A stretch of DNA of 64,000 nt, taken from contig CBDAPZ010000001.1 in the NCBI GenBank assembly GCA_965198855.1, positions 2,232,001 through 2,296,000 of the forward strand. Reading direction: 5' to 3'. The notes beneath the pieces are model-generated. The model was not told the DNA's origin and did not search any database. It saw only the letters and a program-made list of their open reading frames with translations. Both the position numbers and the translations under genes were made by a program. The stretch comes from BOG-908 sp965198855. GTDB taxonomy: Bacteria > Pseudomonadota > Alphaproteobacteria > Acetobacterales > Acetobacteraceae. Shown here in pieces: positions 43,098-50,831 of this stretch; the first letter of the stretch is position 1, and each line of letters opens with the position of its first letter.

Positions 43098-43249
43098 AAG
43101 GTTTCCGCAGATGACACAGATTTTATGAGGGATTGAAGCAGCTCCGCGACAGCAATAAAAAGATAATTTCGCGGTCTAGCTTTCGGCATTTCACCCAAGA
43201 CCGCTCATCTGTGTCATTCCTTTTAATCTGCGTAATCTGCGGAAACCTT
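43098..43249. repeat. inverted-repeat element with CGCAGAT units, copy 1
   Basis: AAGGTTTCCGCAGAT (43098-43112) is the exact reverse complement of 43235-43249. Inside, ATGACACAGA (43111-43120) mirrors 43208-43217. The right end repeats ATCTGCG about every ten bases. The same AAGG(A)AAGGTTTTCCGCAGATG wording recurs at 60400-60440. It fills the gap between the glycosyltransferase and hddA; no gene is seen in it. Confidence 0.7.
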
Positions 43250-43260
43250 GCTTGCTTTAT

Positions 43261-44346
43261 TTACCGGCCTGACAAAGTCCAAGACTCACTCCCACGCTCC
43301 GTGAATTTCACCGGATACGCCATCGCCCCGTGCTCGTTCAAAGCGCTGATCAGCCGATACCGCCGCTCCGTCGGCACCACAAACATCATGAATCCGCCAC
43401 CACCTGCACCCGATACTTTCGCCCCGATCGCGCCAGATGCCCGCGCCAGAACCTCGAGCTTCTCGATTGTCTCGCTCGACACGCCAGGTGCGGTGCGTTT
43501 CTTCGCGATCCAGCTGCGTTCAAGCAATTCCGCAACACCTGCAATATCTCCAAGCAGGATAGCGCGCTTCATGTCCACCGCATCCTGACGCAGCTGGTGC
43601 ATCGCCTCCATCACCTCGCTCGTATGCGCCACCAACCCATCCGTCTGCTGACGGATGATGGCGTCGGACGCACGCGACTGCCCGGAGAATGCGACCACCA
43701 AAGACGATTCCAGTTCGTTCACCACACCCTCTGAGAACCGCAGCGGATTGACGATCACCTCGCCGTCCTTCAGGAACTCCAGGAAATTGATGCCGCCGAA
43801 TGCCGCCGAATACTGGTCCTGGCGGCCACCCGCCAAATTCAGATCGACACGTTCGATCTCATAGGCGAGATGCGCCACGTCGTAGCGTGCCAAAGGTAGA
43901 TCGAGATAGGTGCGGTAGGCCTCGATCAACGCCACCACTAGCGCCGAGGACGAACCAAGGCCACTTCCCATGGGTGCATCCACGGCCGTGGTCACGCTGA
44001 TCGGCAGCGGCACGCCGCCATGGAAATCACGCACCATCCGTTCATACACGCCACGATGCAGCAGCAATTCGCTCTGAGGCAGTGTCGCCGTTGCTGGAAG
44101 AAGCTCCTCGCGCCCGAGGTCGCACGCGTCGAAATGCACCTGGCCGTCATCGCGCGTGCGTATCGAGGCAAAGGCATAGCGGTCGATCGTGACATTCAAT
44201 ACCGCGCCGCCATGCTGGCTCGAATAGCTCAGCAGATCCGTGCCGCCGCCCGCCAGACCGAGCCGTAACGGCGCCCTGGCACGCACCACGGCACGCCGGC
44301 GGCGGTCGCCAACACGGGCGAGAATGGGAGCGGTGATTGGGTCCAT
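43261..44346 (-). CDS. hddA: GHMP kinase, likely D-glycero-alpha-D-manno-heptose 7-phosphate kinase
   Basis: A 361-residue GHMP-superfamily sugar kinase. It has RARAPLRLGLAGGGTDLLSYSSQHGGAVLN near the start, the ATP loop APMGSGLGSSSALVVAL, EIERVDLNLAGGRQDQYSAAFGG, and the C-terminal KVSGAGGGGFMMFV. This closely follows HddA, which makes heptose 1,7-bisphosphate for GDP-D,D-heptose, and the neighbour encodes the next two steps. It is divergent from that gene, with starts about 57 bases apart. Fucokinase-like sugars are a less likely alternative. Confidence 0.88.
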   Translation of the reverse strand: MDPITAPILARVGDRRRRAVVRARAPLRLGLAGGGTDLLSYSSQHGGAVLNVTIDRYAFASIRTRDDGQVHFDACDLGREELLPATATLPQSELLLHRGVYERMVRDFHGGVPLPISVTTAVDAPMGSGLGSSSALVVALIEAYRTYLDLPLARYDVAHLAYEIERVDLNLAGGRQDQYSAAFGGINFLEFLKDGEVIVNPLRFSEGVVNELESSLVVAFSGQSRASDAIIRQQTDGLVAHTSEVMEAMHQLRQDAVDMKRAILLGDIAGVAELLERSWIAKKRTAPGVSSETIEKLEVLARASGAIGAKVSGAGGGGFMMFVVPTERRYRLISALNEHGAMAYPVKFTERGSESWTLSGR

Positions 44347-44402
44347 TCACAAAATCCCGGCATGGTTGTGGCACGCTTGGCAGGCGCACCCGAATAAGGC
44401 AC

Positions 44403-45683
44403 ATGAGGAACGATGGAAAGCGGCAATACCCCCAAAACGCCCCGGCATTCCTTGTGACGGCGACGCTGAAGCAATGCGCCATTCTCGCCGGCGGATTGGG
44501 CACCCGCCTTGGTGAAATCGTCAGGGAAATCCCCAAGCCGGTCTTGGAAGTCGCCGGCAAACCCTTCATCGCCTGGCTCATGCACGAAATGCTGCGCTTC
44601 GGTGTCGAGGAATTCGTCATCCTCACCGGCCACCTCTCCACCTCCGTGCAGGACGCCGTGCTGAACGCGGCCGATGCGCTGCCCAAGCAGGTGCGTGTCA
44701 CCTTCTCCGAAGAACCATTGCGTGCCGGCACCGGCGGCGCCCTGTTCCACGCGGCACATCTGCTGGATGATCGATTCCTGCTTTGCAACGGCGACAGCCT
44801 GTTCGATTGCAACATCGCTGCCCTGCTGGCCGATTTTGCACATGACGGCAGCGACACGCTCGGCCGCCTTATTGTCCGCGAGATCCCGGACACATCGCGC
44901 TACGGCACCGTCACCCTGAACGGCGACCGCCTCACCGCGTTTCACGAACGCCCCGAAGCGCGCCACACCCCCACGCCTGGCTTGATCAATGCCGGTATCT
45001 ACGCGCTCGACAAACGCATGCTCGCCGATCTGCAGGAAACCTGCTCGCTCGAGCGCGACGTGCTGCCGAAACTCGCGCGTGACGGCCGGATCAAGGCGAC
45101 GCAGGCGGCAGGTTGGTTCGTCGATATCGGTGTGCCGGATGATCTCGCCCATGCCAGGCGCGAACTCGGCATGTGCCTCGACCGCCCTGCCCTCTTTCTC
45201 GACCGCGACGGCGTGCTCAACATCGATCATGGCTATGTCGGCAGCCGCGACCGCTGGGAGTGGGTGCAGAATGCGCGCGAGGCGGTGGCCCTGGCGACCG
45301 GTCATGGCTGGCACGTGTTCCTCGTCACCAACCAGGCGGGCGTCGCCAAGGGACTTTATGGCGCGCATGACGTGGATTCGCTGCTCGCCTGGGCGGCCGA
45401 CGAGCTGCGTGCGGCCGGCGGCACGCTCGATGACTGGCGCTACTGCCCGTACCATAAGGAAGGCACCGTCGAGGCCTATCGACGCGATAGCGACTGGCGC
45501 AAACCCGCGCCGGGCATGCTGACGGATCTGATGCGCGCCTGGTCGCTGGAACCGCGGCATTGCCTGATGATCGGCGACAAGGATATCGACATGCAGGCGG
45601 CCGCAGCCGCCGGCATGCGCGGCGCGCTGTTCCCGGGCGGCGACCTGCTGGCCTTTCTCAAGCCGCTGCTGGGCGTCGCCTGA
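44403..45683 (+). CDS. fused heptose-1-phosphate nucleotidyltransferase and HAD heptose bisphosphatase (HddC-GmhB type)
   Basis: A 426-residue two-domain enzyme. Residues about 23-250 are a sugar nucleotidyltransferase (CAILAGGLGTRLGEIVREIPKPVLEVAGKPF; CNGDSLFD). From about 262 there is a HAD-IIIA phosphatase (FLDRDGVLNIDHGYVG; VTNQAGVAKGLY; KPAPGM; MIGDKDIDMQAA). In GmhB the zinc site is CxxH...CxC; here CPYH is kept but the second pair reads DSD. Together with HddA this covers kinase, phosphatase and nucleotidyl transfer. GTG 44454 is an alternative start. The SDR gene overlaps its stop by one base. Confidence 0.88.
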   Translation: MRNDGKRQYPQNAPAFLVTATLKQCAILAGGLGTRLGEIVREIPKPVLEVAGKPFIAWLMHEMLRFGVEEFVILTGHLSTSVQDAVLNAADALPKQVRVTFSEEPLRAGTGGALFHAAHLLDDRFLLCNGDSLFDCNIAALLADFAHDGSDTLGRLIVREIPDTSRYGTVTLNGDRLTAFHERPEARHTPTPGLINAGIYALDKRMLADLQETCSLERDVLPKLARDGRIKATQAAGWFVDIGVPDDLAHARRELGMCLDRPALFLDRDGVLNIDHGYVGSRDRWEWVQNAREAVALATGHGWHVFLVTNQAGVAKGLYGAHDVDSLLAWAADELRAAGGTLDDWRYCPYHKEGTVEAYRRDSDWRKPAPGMLTDLMRAWSLEPRHCLMIGDKDIDMQAAAAAGMRGALFPGGDLLAFLKPLLGVA

Positions 45684-46153
45684 TGGTGTTTGCGCCACGC
45701 ATCGCCGGTAACCCGGATCCGGCGCTGGCCGCACTGCTCGCGGCGAATGCCTTCCCACAGCCTTTGCTGGTGAACGCCGACCCGGTGCCGGAGAGCGCTT
45801 CGATCATTGCCCGCTGCGAACGCTTCGCCGCCGAGATCGAAACCGGCCTGATCATCACCCTGCTGCCCGCGACACCTCCGGGCCTACAGCATTTCAGCCT
45901 GCATCAGGCCGTCGCGACGCTGTGGGCGTTCACGCGGCAGGCAGCGCTGGAATGGGCGCCGCGCGGCATTCGGGTGAACGCCATCGGGCTCGGCGCGGCA
46001 CCGTTCGGGCCGGATGAGGCGGACGACCAGGCCCGGCGTACTGCAGCGAACGTGGTCGCCGCCCCCGCGACGTTTGACGATATTGCGGCGACCGTGCGCG
46101 CCATTGCAGACTTCGCCTCGATGACAGGCCAGATCATCCGATTGGGAGCCTGA
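45683..46153 (+). CDS. degenerate short-chain dehydrogenase/reductase-like protein
   Basis: A 156-residue protein resembling only the C-terminal half of SDR enzymes. HQAVATLWAFTRQAALEWAPRGIRVNAIGLG aligns with the usual YxxxK helix and the following strand, but the Tyr and Lys are absent and there is no N-terminal TGxxxGxG. It starts with ATG overlapping the upstream TGA and lies five bases before folB. SDR genes often precede folB in alphaproteobacteria, where they may serve pteridine metabolism. This copy should lack redox activity; it may be structural or decaying. Confidence 0.72.
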   Translation: MVFAPRIAGNPDPALAALLAANAFPQPLLVNADPVPESASIIARCERFAAEIETGLIITLLPATPPGLQHFSLHQAVATLWAFTRQAALEWAPRGIRVNAIGLGAAPFGPDEADDQARRTAANVVAAPATFDDIAATVRAIADFASMTGQIIRLGA

Positions 46154-46158
46154 ACGAC

Positions 46159-46605
46159 ATGCAAGCCTTCCGGCCCGCCAGCGCCTCTGCCGCCCTTCGC
46201 CATGTATTCCTGCGCGACATGACCCTGCTCGCCAGCATCGGCGTGCATGCCTTCGAGCATGAGGCGACACAGCGCATACGGCTCAATATCGACCTTGCTG
46301 TGCTCGATGAAGGGATGGGTCCGCTACATCGCCCGGTCTCCCTTTCAGGCGTTGGCAAGGACGAGCTCAGCCGTGTGGTGGATTACGAACGTGTCGCCAC
46401 GCGGGTGCGGGAGATTGTCGCCGCCGGCCATGTACGCTTGGTGGAGACATTGGCGGAACGCATAGCGGAAGCATGCCTGGAAGATTCTCGCGTGCGGGTT
46501 GTGCGCGTACGCGTTGAAAAACTGGATATTTTCGAAGACATGGAATCGGTCGGTATCGAGATCGAACGCCACGCGGCTACACTTGGCGAGCCGGCGCCGA
46601 TTTAA
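46159..46605 (+). CDS. folB: dihydroneopterin aldolase
   Basis: A 148-residue enzyme of folate synthesis that cleaves dihydroneopterin to 6-hydroxymethyl-dihydropterin. Family motifs: VFLRDMTLLASIGVHAFEHEATQRIRLNIDLAV, DELSRVVDYERVATRVREIV, HVRLVETLAERIAEACLED and the C-terminal VRVRVEKLDIFEDMESVGIEIER. It lies five bases after the SDR-like gene. It has a rather long N-terminal extension (MQAFRPASASAALRH). Confidence 0.92.
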   Translation: MQAFRPASASAALRHVFLRDMTLLASIGVHAFEHEATQRIRLNIDLAVLDEGMGPLHRPVSLSGVGKDELSRVVDYERVATRVREIVAAGHVRLVETLAERIAEACLEDSRVRVVRVRVEKLDIFEDMESVGIEIERHAATLGEPAPI

Positions 46606-46666
46606 TCCCCCACGCGGCTTGACTCCCAATGTTTCCAACCGGATACGGATTTAAGTCTGTACGATG

Positions 46667-46691
46667 ACACGTTAATCCTTTCTAAACGTGT
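46667..46691. promoter_or_regulatory. inverted repeat between folB and uvrC
   Basis: ACACGTT (46667-46673) and AACGTGT (46685-46691) are separated by eleven AT-rich bases. It may be an operator or a weak hairpin ahead of uvrC. No matching site is seen elsewhere in the window. Confidence 0.3.
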
Positions 46692-46779
46692 AGAATCAAG
46701 CACATTTTGCGTTTCTGCCGTTTTTCTCATCGAGCGTGACGCCGTGATCACGGCTTCAAACGACCCAGGCGGCGCGGGT

Positions 46780-46800
46780 CTACCCACAGAGTTATCCACA
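46780..46800 (+). promoter_or_regulatory. two DnaA-box-like 9-mers upstream of uvrC
   Basis: TTATCCACA at 46792-46800 matches the DnaA consensus exactly; CTACCCACA at 46780-46788 is a relaxed copy in the same direction with a three-base gap. They lie in the uvrC leader, about 70 bases before its likely start. DnaA regulation is possible; an origin is not supported by other signs. Confidence 0.35.
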
Positions 46801-46869
46801 GAGTTTTCAACCTCTGCCGGATATCCGCTGCCCTTGAGGCGATGCGCCCCAGCACCCAGGATAGGGACG

Positions 46870-48786
46870 ATGCCAGATACCCTCCCCCCAGCAGCCGAGC
46901 CGGATGATGAGCACCTTGATGCAGCGGCAGTGCTGCCACCGAGTTCCGCCGGCGTAGGCGTGATTGAGGGCGTGCTGGCGACGCTGCCGTTCTCGCCCGG
47001 CGTCTACCGCATGCTCGATGCGAAGGGCGATGCCCTCTATGTCGGCAAGGCGCGCAGCCTGCGCAAACGGGTGGCGAACTACACCCAGCTCAACCGCCTG
47101 CCGGAGCGGCTGCGGCTGATGGTGAGCCAGACGGCGTCGATGGAGGTGATCACCACCCACACCGAGGCCGAAGCGCTGCTGCTCGAGGCGAACCTGATCA
47201 AGCGGCTGAAACCGCGGTTCAACATCGTGCTGCGGGACGACAAATCCTATCCGTGGCTGATGCTGACGGAAGATCACGCGTTTCCGCAACTGGTGAAGCA
47301 TCGCGGCACGCAGGGCCGGCGCGGCACGCTGTGGGGACCGTTCGCGTCCGCCTGGGCGGTGAACCAGACCCTGACGGCGCTGGAGCGGGTGTTTCTGCTG
47401 CGCTCCTGCGCAGACACGGTTTTCTCCAATCGTAGCCGGCCGTGTTTGCTGCACCAGATCAAGCGCTGCTCGGCGCCCTGCGTGGGGCGGATCGATGCCG
47501 AGGAGTATGGGCATGCGGTGGCACAGGCGAAGGCGTTCCTGTCCGGCAAGGCCGCCAGCGTGCAGCGCGAGCTGTCGGCCGAGATGGAGCAGGCTTCCGA
47601 AAAACTGGAGTTCGAGCGGGCAGCGGCGCTGCGCGATCGTATCCGCGGGCTGACCCATGTTCAGGGCTCCAGCATGGTCAATCCGGCGAGCCTGACGGAT
47701 GCGGATATCGTGGCGTTGTGGCAGACGGCTGGGCAGACCTGCATCGAGGTGTTTTTCGTGCGCGGCGGGCGGAATAACGGCAATCGCGCCCATTATCCGA
47801 GCCATGTGAAGACTGACGAGCCTGGCGAGATTTTGGGCGCGTTCCTGGCGCAGTTTTATGACGACAAGCCGCCGCCGCCGCTGATCCTGACCAACCACGA
47901 GATGCTGGAGCAGGATCTGATCGCGGATGCGCTCAGCCTGAAGGCCGGGCACAAGGTGGAGATCGCGGTGCCGCAGCGTGGCGAGAAGCGCCAGGTGGTG
48001 GACCATGCCGCGACCAACGCGCGCGAGGCGCTGGAGCGCAAGCTGGCGGAGACGGCGGGGGTCGCAAAGCTGCTTGACGGGGTGGCGGCGCTGTTCGGAC
48101 TGGCAAGCGTGCCGGAACGGATCGAAATCTATGACAACAGCCACATCATGGGGCAGGCGCCGTATGGGGTGATGGTGGTAGCGGGCCCGGAGGGGTTCCG
48201 AAAGAACGCGTACCGCAAATACGGCATCCGCGGGCCGGTGAGTCCGGGGGACGATTTCGGGATGATGCGCGAGATGCTGGAGCGGCGTTTTGCGCGTGCG
48301 CTGAAGGAGCAGGAGGCGGGTGCGCCGTCGGAGGATTATCCGGACATCGTGCTGATCGATGGAGGAGCGGGACAGTATTCGGCGGTGCGGGGTGTGCTGG
48401 ACGATCTGGGGGTGACCGACGTGTTGCTGGTGGCGATCGCCAAAGGGCCGGATCGGGATGCTGGACGTGAGTGGTTTTTTACGGCGGACAAATCGCCGTT
48501 TCAGCTGCCGCCGCGGGATCCGGTTTTGTACTACCTGCAGCGTTTGCGTGACGAGGCTCATCGGTTTGCGATCACGACGCATCGGGCGGGGCGCTCGAAG
48601 GCGCTGATCACGAGCGAGCTGGATGAGGTGCCAGGGATCGGGGCGGCGCGGAAACGGGCGTTGCTGAACCATTTCGGTTCTGCACGGGGTGTGAAGCAGG
48701 CGGGGCTGGACGATTTGCAGGTGGTGCCGGGCATTTCGAAGGAGACGGCCAAGCGGGTATATGGGTTCTTTCATGAAAAGGCTTGA
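46870..48786 (+). CDS. uvrC: excinuclease ABC subunit C
   Basis: A 638-residue nuclease that makes both cuts in nucleotide excision repair. It has the GIY-YIG domain (LPFSPGVYRMLDAKGDALYVGKARSLRKRVANY), the Cys-rich KRCSAPCVGRID, the UVR helix hairpin (EKLEFERAAALRDRIRGL), the RNase H-like C-nuclease (IEIYDNSHIMGQAPYGVMVV; DIVLIDGGAGQYSA) and C-terminal helix-hairpin-helix motifs. ATG 46870 is preferred: AGGG lies upstream, and the longer frame would run through DnaA-like boxes. In many alphaproteobacteria pgsA follows directly; here the TA/NAD block intervenes. Confidence 0.95.
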   Translation: MPDTLPPAAEPDDEHLDAAAVLPPSSAGVGVIEGVLATLPFSPGVYRMLDAKGDALYVGKARSLRKRVANYTQLNRLPERLRLMVSQTASMEVITTHTEAEALLLEANLIKRLKPRFNIVLRDDKSYPWLMLTEDHAFPQLVKHRGTQGRRGTLWGPFASAWAVNQTLTALERVFLLRSCADTVFSNRSRPCLLHQIKRCSAPCVGRIDAEEYGHAVAQAKAFLSGKAASVQRELSAEMEQASEKLEFERAAALRDRIRGLTHVQGSSMVNPASLTDADIVALWQTAGQTCIEVFFVRGGRNNGNRAHYPSHVKTDEPGEILGAFLAQFYDDKPPPPLILTNHEMLEQDLIADALSLKAGHKVEIAVPQRGEKRQVVDHAATNAREALERKLAETAGVAKLLDGVAALFGLASVPERIEIYDNSHIMGQAPYGVMVVAGPEGFRKNAYRKYGIRGPVSPGDDFGMMREMLERRFARALKEQEAGAPSEDYPDIVLIDGGAGQYSAVRGVLDDLGVTDVLLVAIAKGPDRDAGREWFFTADKSPFQLPPRDPVLYYLQRLRDEAHRFAITTHRAGRSKALITSELDEVPGIGAARKRALLNHFGSARGVKQAGLDDLQVVPGISKETAKRVYGFFHEKA

Positions 48787-48842
48787 AAAGGGAGAGGATA
48801 GACCATATGGTCCAGGTTGGTGGTTCAAATGGGATTTAGGGT

Positions 48843-49280
48843 ATGGAGTTCCAGTCCGCCCGCGTGACCGAGATACTTGGATTTGCCGAGGCGGCTGCTC
48901 GTTTCGAGCCGGGGCCGAATTCGCGGATGGAAGAGGCCGTTCGGGACGGGCTGCCGAAATCGGCTTTGGTCAGGGTGGCGCGGCTGATTGAGACGGAGCC
49001 GGTATTAGCCAATGAGCTGGTGTTTTCGGTGGTGCCGAAATCCAGCTTGGCGCGGCGGGACATACTGACGCCGGAGCAGAGCGAAAAGACGGAGAGGCTG
49101 GCGCGACTTTTTGCGATGGCCGAGACTGTTTTGGGTGGGGAGGAGGAGGCGCGGGTGTTTTTGCATCGGGCGCATCCGTTGTTGAATGGTCGTCGGCCGC
49201 TGGACGCTGCGTCTACGGAGCTTGGTGGTCGGGCGGTGGAGCGGGTGCTGCAATCCGTGGAGTTCGGGTTGCCGGTTTAG
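48843..49280 (+). CDS. Xre/MbcA/ParS-type antitoxin of a RES toxin
   Basis: A 145-residue antitoxin. The N-terminal half is a Xre-like helical domain (EEAVRDGLPKSALVRVARLI...PKSSLARR), and the C-terminal half is the DUF2384 toxin-binding domain (SEKTERLARLFAMAETVLGGEEEARVFLHRAHPLLNGRRPLDAASTELGGRAVERVL), a textbook match. It should hold the toxin inactive and repress the operon. The toxin gene starts nine bases after its stop. It lies 56 bases after uvrC, on the same strand. Confidence 0.93.
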   Translation: MEFQSARVTEILGFAEAAARFEPGPNSRMEEAVRDGLPKSALVRVARLIETEPVLANELVFSVVPKSSLARRDILTPEQSEKTERLARLFAMAETVLGGEEEARVFLHRAHPLLNGRRPLDAASTELGGRAVERVLQSVEFGLPV

Positions 49281-49289
49281 GGTTTTCTG

Positions 49290-49763
49290 ATGCGCCTGTG
49301 GCGGATTGCGGGCGTTTCTCATCCGGTTTGGAGTGGCGAGGGGGCGCGGATTTATGGCAGCAGGTGGAATCCGCCTGGGCTGCCGGCGATCTATGCCGGG
49401 ACGTCTTATGCGATCGCGATGCTTGAGATCCTGGTGCATGCAAATATGAGCGTGCCGCCAAGACGGCTGAACTATGTGCAGGCAGATGTGGATGAGGCTG
49501 CGGTCGAGCGGGCTGAGGTTTTGGGGTGGGAGGCCGCGCAGGCTTTTGGGGGTGCGTGGCTGAGGGAGCGTCGTAACCTCGTGCTCCTCGTACCTTCCAT
49601 CGTGACCTGTGGCCTGGATTGGAACGCAGTAATCAATCCGCTGCATCCTTCGTTTTCTCGTATCGCTGTGAGTGCTGAGTTCTCGGTCGCCTGGGACGAG
49701 CGCCTCAGAAATGAAGAGGGGACTGGGGGGGCCGGCATGGCTCCCCCAGCACTTTCTTCATGA
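49290..49763 (+). CDS. RES-domain toxin (NAD+-degrading type)
   Basis: A 157-residue RES protein. The name-giving residues are Arg25 (YGSRWNPPG), Glu46 (AMLEILVH) and Ser103 (LLVPSIV). RES toxins such as MbcT break down NAD+, with or without phosphate, and stop growth. All three residues are present, so it should be active. The canonical end is near DERLRN; the tail EEGTGGAGMAPPALSS comes from a G-rich hairpin repeat. The stop overlaps the nadQ start by three to four bases (ATGA), so toxin and NAD repressor are translated together. Confidence 0.92.
   Translation: MRLWRIAGVSHPVWSGEGARIYGSRWNPPGLPAIYAGTSYAIAMLEILVHANMSVPPRRLNYVQADVDEAAVERAEVLGWEAAQAFGGAWLRERRNLVLLVPSIVTCGLDWNAVINPLHPSFSRIAVSAEFSVAWDERLRNEEGTGGAGMAPPALSS
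49724..49748 (+). repeat. G-rich hairpin repeat, copy 2 (inside the RES toxin 3' end)
   Basis: TGGGGGGGCC pairs with GGCTCCCCCA around GGCAT. It is in frame with the toxin and ends 12 bases before the nadQ start. The stem is identical to that of the copy in gluQ; only the last loop base differs. A hairpin here could also reduce translation into nadQ. Confidence 0.7.
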
Positions 49764-50668
49764 GCGTATCTACTGACCTGATCGCCGTTGTTGTGGCAGT
49801 GACGCGCGGTAATCCCCGCGTGCTCACGATAGCCGGCGGCAATGCCCTCCCCTCCGGTTCGTTCGAGAGTGGTCATCGATCCTTGCAGGCGGGTGTGCGG
49901 AACTGGGTGGAGCGGCAGACGCATCAGCCTTTGGGGTATGTCGAGCAGCTTTATACCTTTGCCGATGGCGATCGCGGGCTGGATGGTGGCGGGCGGGTGA
50001 TGTCGGTGAGTTATCTGGGGCTTGCGCATGAGACGCCGGTGACCGGGCGGGATGCAGGGTGGCAGAGCTGGTACCGGTATTTTCCGTGGGAGGACCATCG
50101 CGGTGGGGCTCCTGGGATGATTGCAGAGGTTTTTGCGCCGCGGCTGCTGGCGTGGGCGGATACGCCGGCGCGTCGGCAGCGGGCGGCGTTCGCGTTCGGG
50201 TTGGCGGGGCGGATCTGGAACGAGGAACTGGTGCTGCAGCGGTATGAGCTGCTGTACGAGGCGGGACTGGTGCCGGAGTGGGTGCGTCGGCATGACGCCG
50301 CGGAGGCACTGCATACGAAACAGGCCAGCCTTGCGCCCGGTGATGTGATGGCGCTGGACCATCGCCGGATCCTGGCTACCGGAATCGCGCGGCTGCGGAC
50401 GAAGATCAAATACCGGCCGGTGTTTTTCGAGCTGATGCCGGAGCAGTTCACGTTGTTGCAGCTGCAGCAGACGGTTGAAGCTCTTGCAGGGAGGCTCTTG
50501 CACAAACAGAATTTTCGCCGGCTGATCGATGCGCAGAATCTGGTAGAGGAGACCGGCGCGGTATCCACCGAAACCGGTGGAAGACCCGCGAAACTGTTCC
50601 GGTTCCGTGGCGATGTGCAGGCGGAGCGTGCCATCTCGGGGACAAAGCTGCCGCTGCTGCGCAGTTGA
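49760..50668 (+). CDS. nadQ: NadQ-type transcriptional repressor of NAD biosynthesis (COG4111-like)
   Basis: A 302-residue protein with an N-terminal Nudix-like fold (DLIAVVVAVTRGNPRVLTI, then LPSGSFESGHRSLQAGVRNWVERQT, YVEQLYTFADGDR) whose Nudix box lacks the catalytic Glu cluster. A winged-helix region follows at the C-terminus (PEQFTLLQLQQTVEALAGRLLHKQNFRRLIDAQNLVEETG). This is the layout of alphaproteobacterial NadQ, a predicted repressor of nad genes that senses a nicotinamide nucleotide. It overlaps the RES toxin by four bases and lies directly before nadABC with its two palindromic sites. Confidence 0.82.
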   Translation: MSVSTDLIAVVVAVTRGNPRVLTIAGGNALPSGSFESGHRSLQAGVRNWVERQTHQPLGYVEQLYTFADGDRGLDGGGRVMSVSYLGLAHETPVTGRDAGWQSWYRYFPWEDHRGGAPGMIAEVFAPRLLAWADTPARRQRAAFAFGLAGRIWNEELVLQRYELLYEAGLVPEWVRRHDAAEALHTKQASLAPGDVMALDHRRILATGIARLRTKIKYRPVFFELMPEQFTLLQLQQTVEALAGRLLHKQNFRRLIDAQNLVEETGAVSTETGGRPAKLFRFRGDVQAERAISGTKLPLLRS

Positions 50669-50701
50669 CACCGGTGGGTTCATCGGTTTGTCATCTTGAA
50701 A

Positions 50702-50730
50702 CCTATTATGCTCATACCAAGCATAATAGG
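50702..50730. promoter_or_regulatory. palindromic operator 1 upstream of nadA (candidate NadQ site)
   Basis: CCTATTATGCT (50702-50712) and AGCATAATAGG (50720-50730) form a perfect 11-bp inverted repeat with a 7-base spacer. The half-site TATGCT also occurs in operator 2 (50777-50795). The site lies 34 bases after the nadQ stop. Confidence 0.7.
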
Positions 50731-50740
50731 AGAGATGGAA

Positions 50741-50768
50741 AGGCCGCAGGTTCGGGCCTCTCTTTTTT
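50741..50768 (+). terminator. Rho-independent-like terminator between nadQ and nadA
   Basis: AGGCC and GGCCT pair around a nine-base loop and are followed by CTCTTTTTTA. A flanking GAGA/TCTC may extend the stem. It lies between the two operators, so it could end the toxin-nadQ transcript or act as an attenuator for a nadA transcript starting upstream. Confidence 0.55.
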
Positions 50769-50776
50769 ACCCTGTA

Positions 50777-50795
50777 TATGCTCGGTAAGAGCATA
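50777..50795. promoter_or_regulatory. palindromic operator 2 upstream of nadA (candidate NadQ site)
   Basis: TATGCTC-GGTAA-GAGCATA, a perfect 7-bp inverted repeat with a 5-base spacer, 37 bases before the nadA start. It shares the TATGCTC half-site with operator 1, which reads TATGCTC-ATACCA-AGCATA. Confidence 0.7.
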
Positions 50796-50831
50796 AGATT
50801 TGGCGAAAAATCGCCACGAGGAGCGTCCGGG

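Noticed and set aside
43068..43260. Possible CRISPR array because of repeated CTGCG units
   Set aside because: Units are short, irregular and arranged as inverted arms, with no spacers of even length and no cas genes.
46780..46800. Replication origin near the DnaA-like boxes
   Set aside because: Only two boxes, no AT-rich unwinding region and no dnaA, dnaN, parA or gidA nearby.
46807..48828. Open frame of 673 codons on the minus strand opposite uvrC
   Set aside because: UvrC is complete on the plus strand with every domain; the mirror frame is Arg/His/Gln-rich and shows no domain or ribosome site.
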